NCBI GenBank assembly: GCA_029339505.1
Contig: JAQISU010000164.1
Span: forward strand, 1,426,001-1,490,000
Length of the DNA stretch: 64,000 nt
From: Unio delphinus
Lineage: Eukaryota; Mollusca; Bivalvia; Unionida; Unionidae
Reading direction: 5' to 3'
A model generated the notes under the pieces. That model searched no databases. It was not told where the DNA came from and was given only the letters and a program-made list of their open reading frames with translations. The position numbers were made by a program, and so were the translations under genes. Shown here one piece after another: positions 62,819 to 64,000 of this stretch (its first letter is position 1; each line of letters starts with the position of its first letter).

Positions 62819-64000
62819 AAAATCCATATCACACAAACTAATGAACAGTGATCATTCTGTGAAAACAATAAGTACCATTCACCGATCCCCAGATTTAAAT
62901 ACTGAGAAAGTGTCCTTTTTGCAAAGCTAACAATATTGACATCTACAAAATTAAAAAAATTCAGTCAAAGTTTCTGTATGAATTGGGCTTTGAAAATCTA
63001 AACATATTAAGATGTTCTTCTCAACAAATCTACCTTTAATTTATACTTTCTAGGTTAAGATAAAGTTTACCCAGAGACACAAATACCACAACTGCCGTTA
63101 CTGCTACTGCTAAGGTCTCACTGGACAGTTATTTTGGCAAATTTTTGTCCGACGATGACCTGTTGTAGAAAAATGATAATAATATTACATTAAAGATACA
63201 AAGAAATAAAACTATGAGTTTCCCCATACAATATCACAATACTAATAGTAAGGCTGAACATAGCTTTTATAAAAATAAAACTCCATGAGAAATAGTAAGT
63301 GTTTAATATTGGATAGCTACTAGAGCTTAGATGAGACTGTTTTCATTGCATGTGTTCATTTGCACATTTATTTGTTGTACAGCTAAAACCTTTGTACATC
63401 TCTGTCTCAGAGTTCACAAATCATCTTTTTTAATTTTTTTAAATTTTACCACACTGCAGTAGGCATGGGATGAAAATTAGCAAATTTGCATGTTTAGCTC
63501 TTTTTATCATGATGTCCCCTAACTTTAAGTAATTTTTAGTTTGTTTGATTAATATTTCTCCACCAGAACTTAGCATTTCCGAACTTAATTGAATTTTTAA
63601 GATTAGAAATGTGAACTTTTATATATTCAGCTGTCTAATATTGAAATAATCAAAAACTGGGAATTGGGACGATTTGAAAAATCTGTTTCTTTTAACCACA
63701 GCTTTTGCACAGACAGTCCTATGTTATTGCTGATGTTGGTTTCAAAAACTGAACATCTCACCTAGTAATTTTGAAATCTCTCACAGAAACTTCACAGAGT
63801 TACCTTTGGCTATTTTTCACTCTTTTGATCATAAACCAGAAGAGTTTTGGGGATGGTATGTTGTCCATTATCCATTGTCCATCAACCTGTTATCTTTAGT
63901 TTGTTATCATCACTCATCCTAAACAACTTAGAGGATTGACATGAAACTTTACACACACATACACACGCATGCACACATTTATCCCATAATCTAGTTAGTC
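62819..64000. other. Intron, nothing recognised
   Basis: AT-rich sequence after the last visible laminin exon. No exon, repeat array or transposon end is seen up to the window edge. Confidence 0.45.

Overview
The window is animal nuclear DNA: AT-rich, intron-rich and full of microsatellites, minisatellites, SINEs and DNA transposons. On the + strand it carries the 3' part of a laminin alpha-chain gene, with thirteen exons between 19788 and 60748 that encode globular domains LG2 to LG5. LG1 lies upstream and the end of LG5 downstream of the window. The repeat content suggests a marine invertebrate, perhaps a lophotrochozoan or mollusc, but the sequence alone does not fix the taxon.

The main find is a complete Polinton/Maverick (adintovirus-like) element at 1246-18506 (17,261 bp), inserted in the laminin intron that precedes the first visible exon. 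It has 225-bp terminal inverted repeats that are identical by eye and a 6-7 bp target duplication (TGGAGT/A). Its left half is the replication and integration side: A32-type packaging ATPase (-), a DUF5679-like zinc-ribbon protein and a phospholipase A2 domain (+, apparently joined by -1 frameshifting), a retroviral-type integrase (+), and a very long protein (-) that joins family B DNA polymerase, SF1 helicase and an HNH-like module. Next come a cysteine-rich protein, an HNH homing-type endonuclease and a 1.4-kb non-coding stretch. The right half is the virion side: two small unknown genes, a coiled-coil-like protein, a pX-like basic protein, a double jelly-roll major capsid protein, a pVI-like protein, an adenain-type protease, a repeat protein of unknown role, a two-helix membrane protein and a minor capsid (penton-like) protein. 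Five right-half genes share an upstream TTGAAAA...TAG motif, which I read as a late promoter. The one clear break is an in-frame TGA in the capsid gene.

The rest (18514-64000) is laminin exons in long introns loaded with repeats: a Tigger/pogo-like element with TA flanks (24791-26394), two further pogo-like elements that each keep only the two ends of a transposase in one open frame (27200-28692, 28820-30778), a degenerate non-LTR retrotransposon (34720-36010, -), two copies of one hAT element (45809-49319 and 54395-56371), a 154-bp hAT MITE with perfect 8-bp TSD, a pair of TA-flanked MITEs, several copies of a tRNA-derived SINE, a second SINE near 62552, and at least eight minisatellite arrays.
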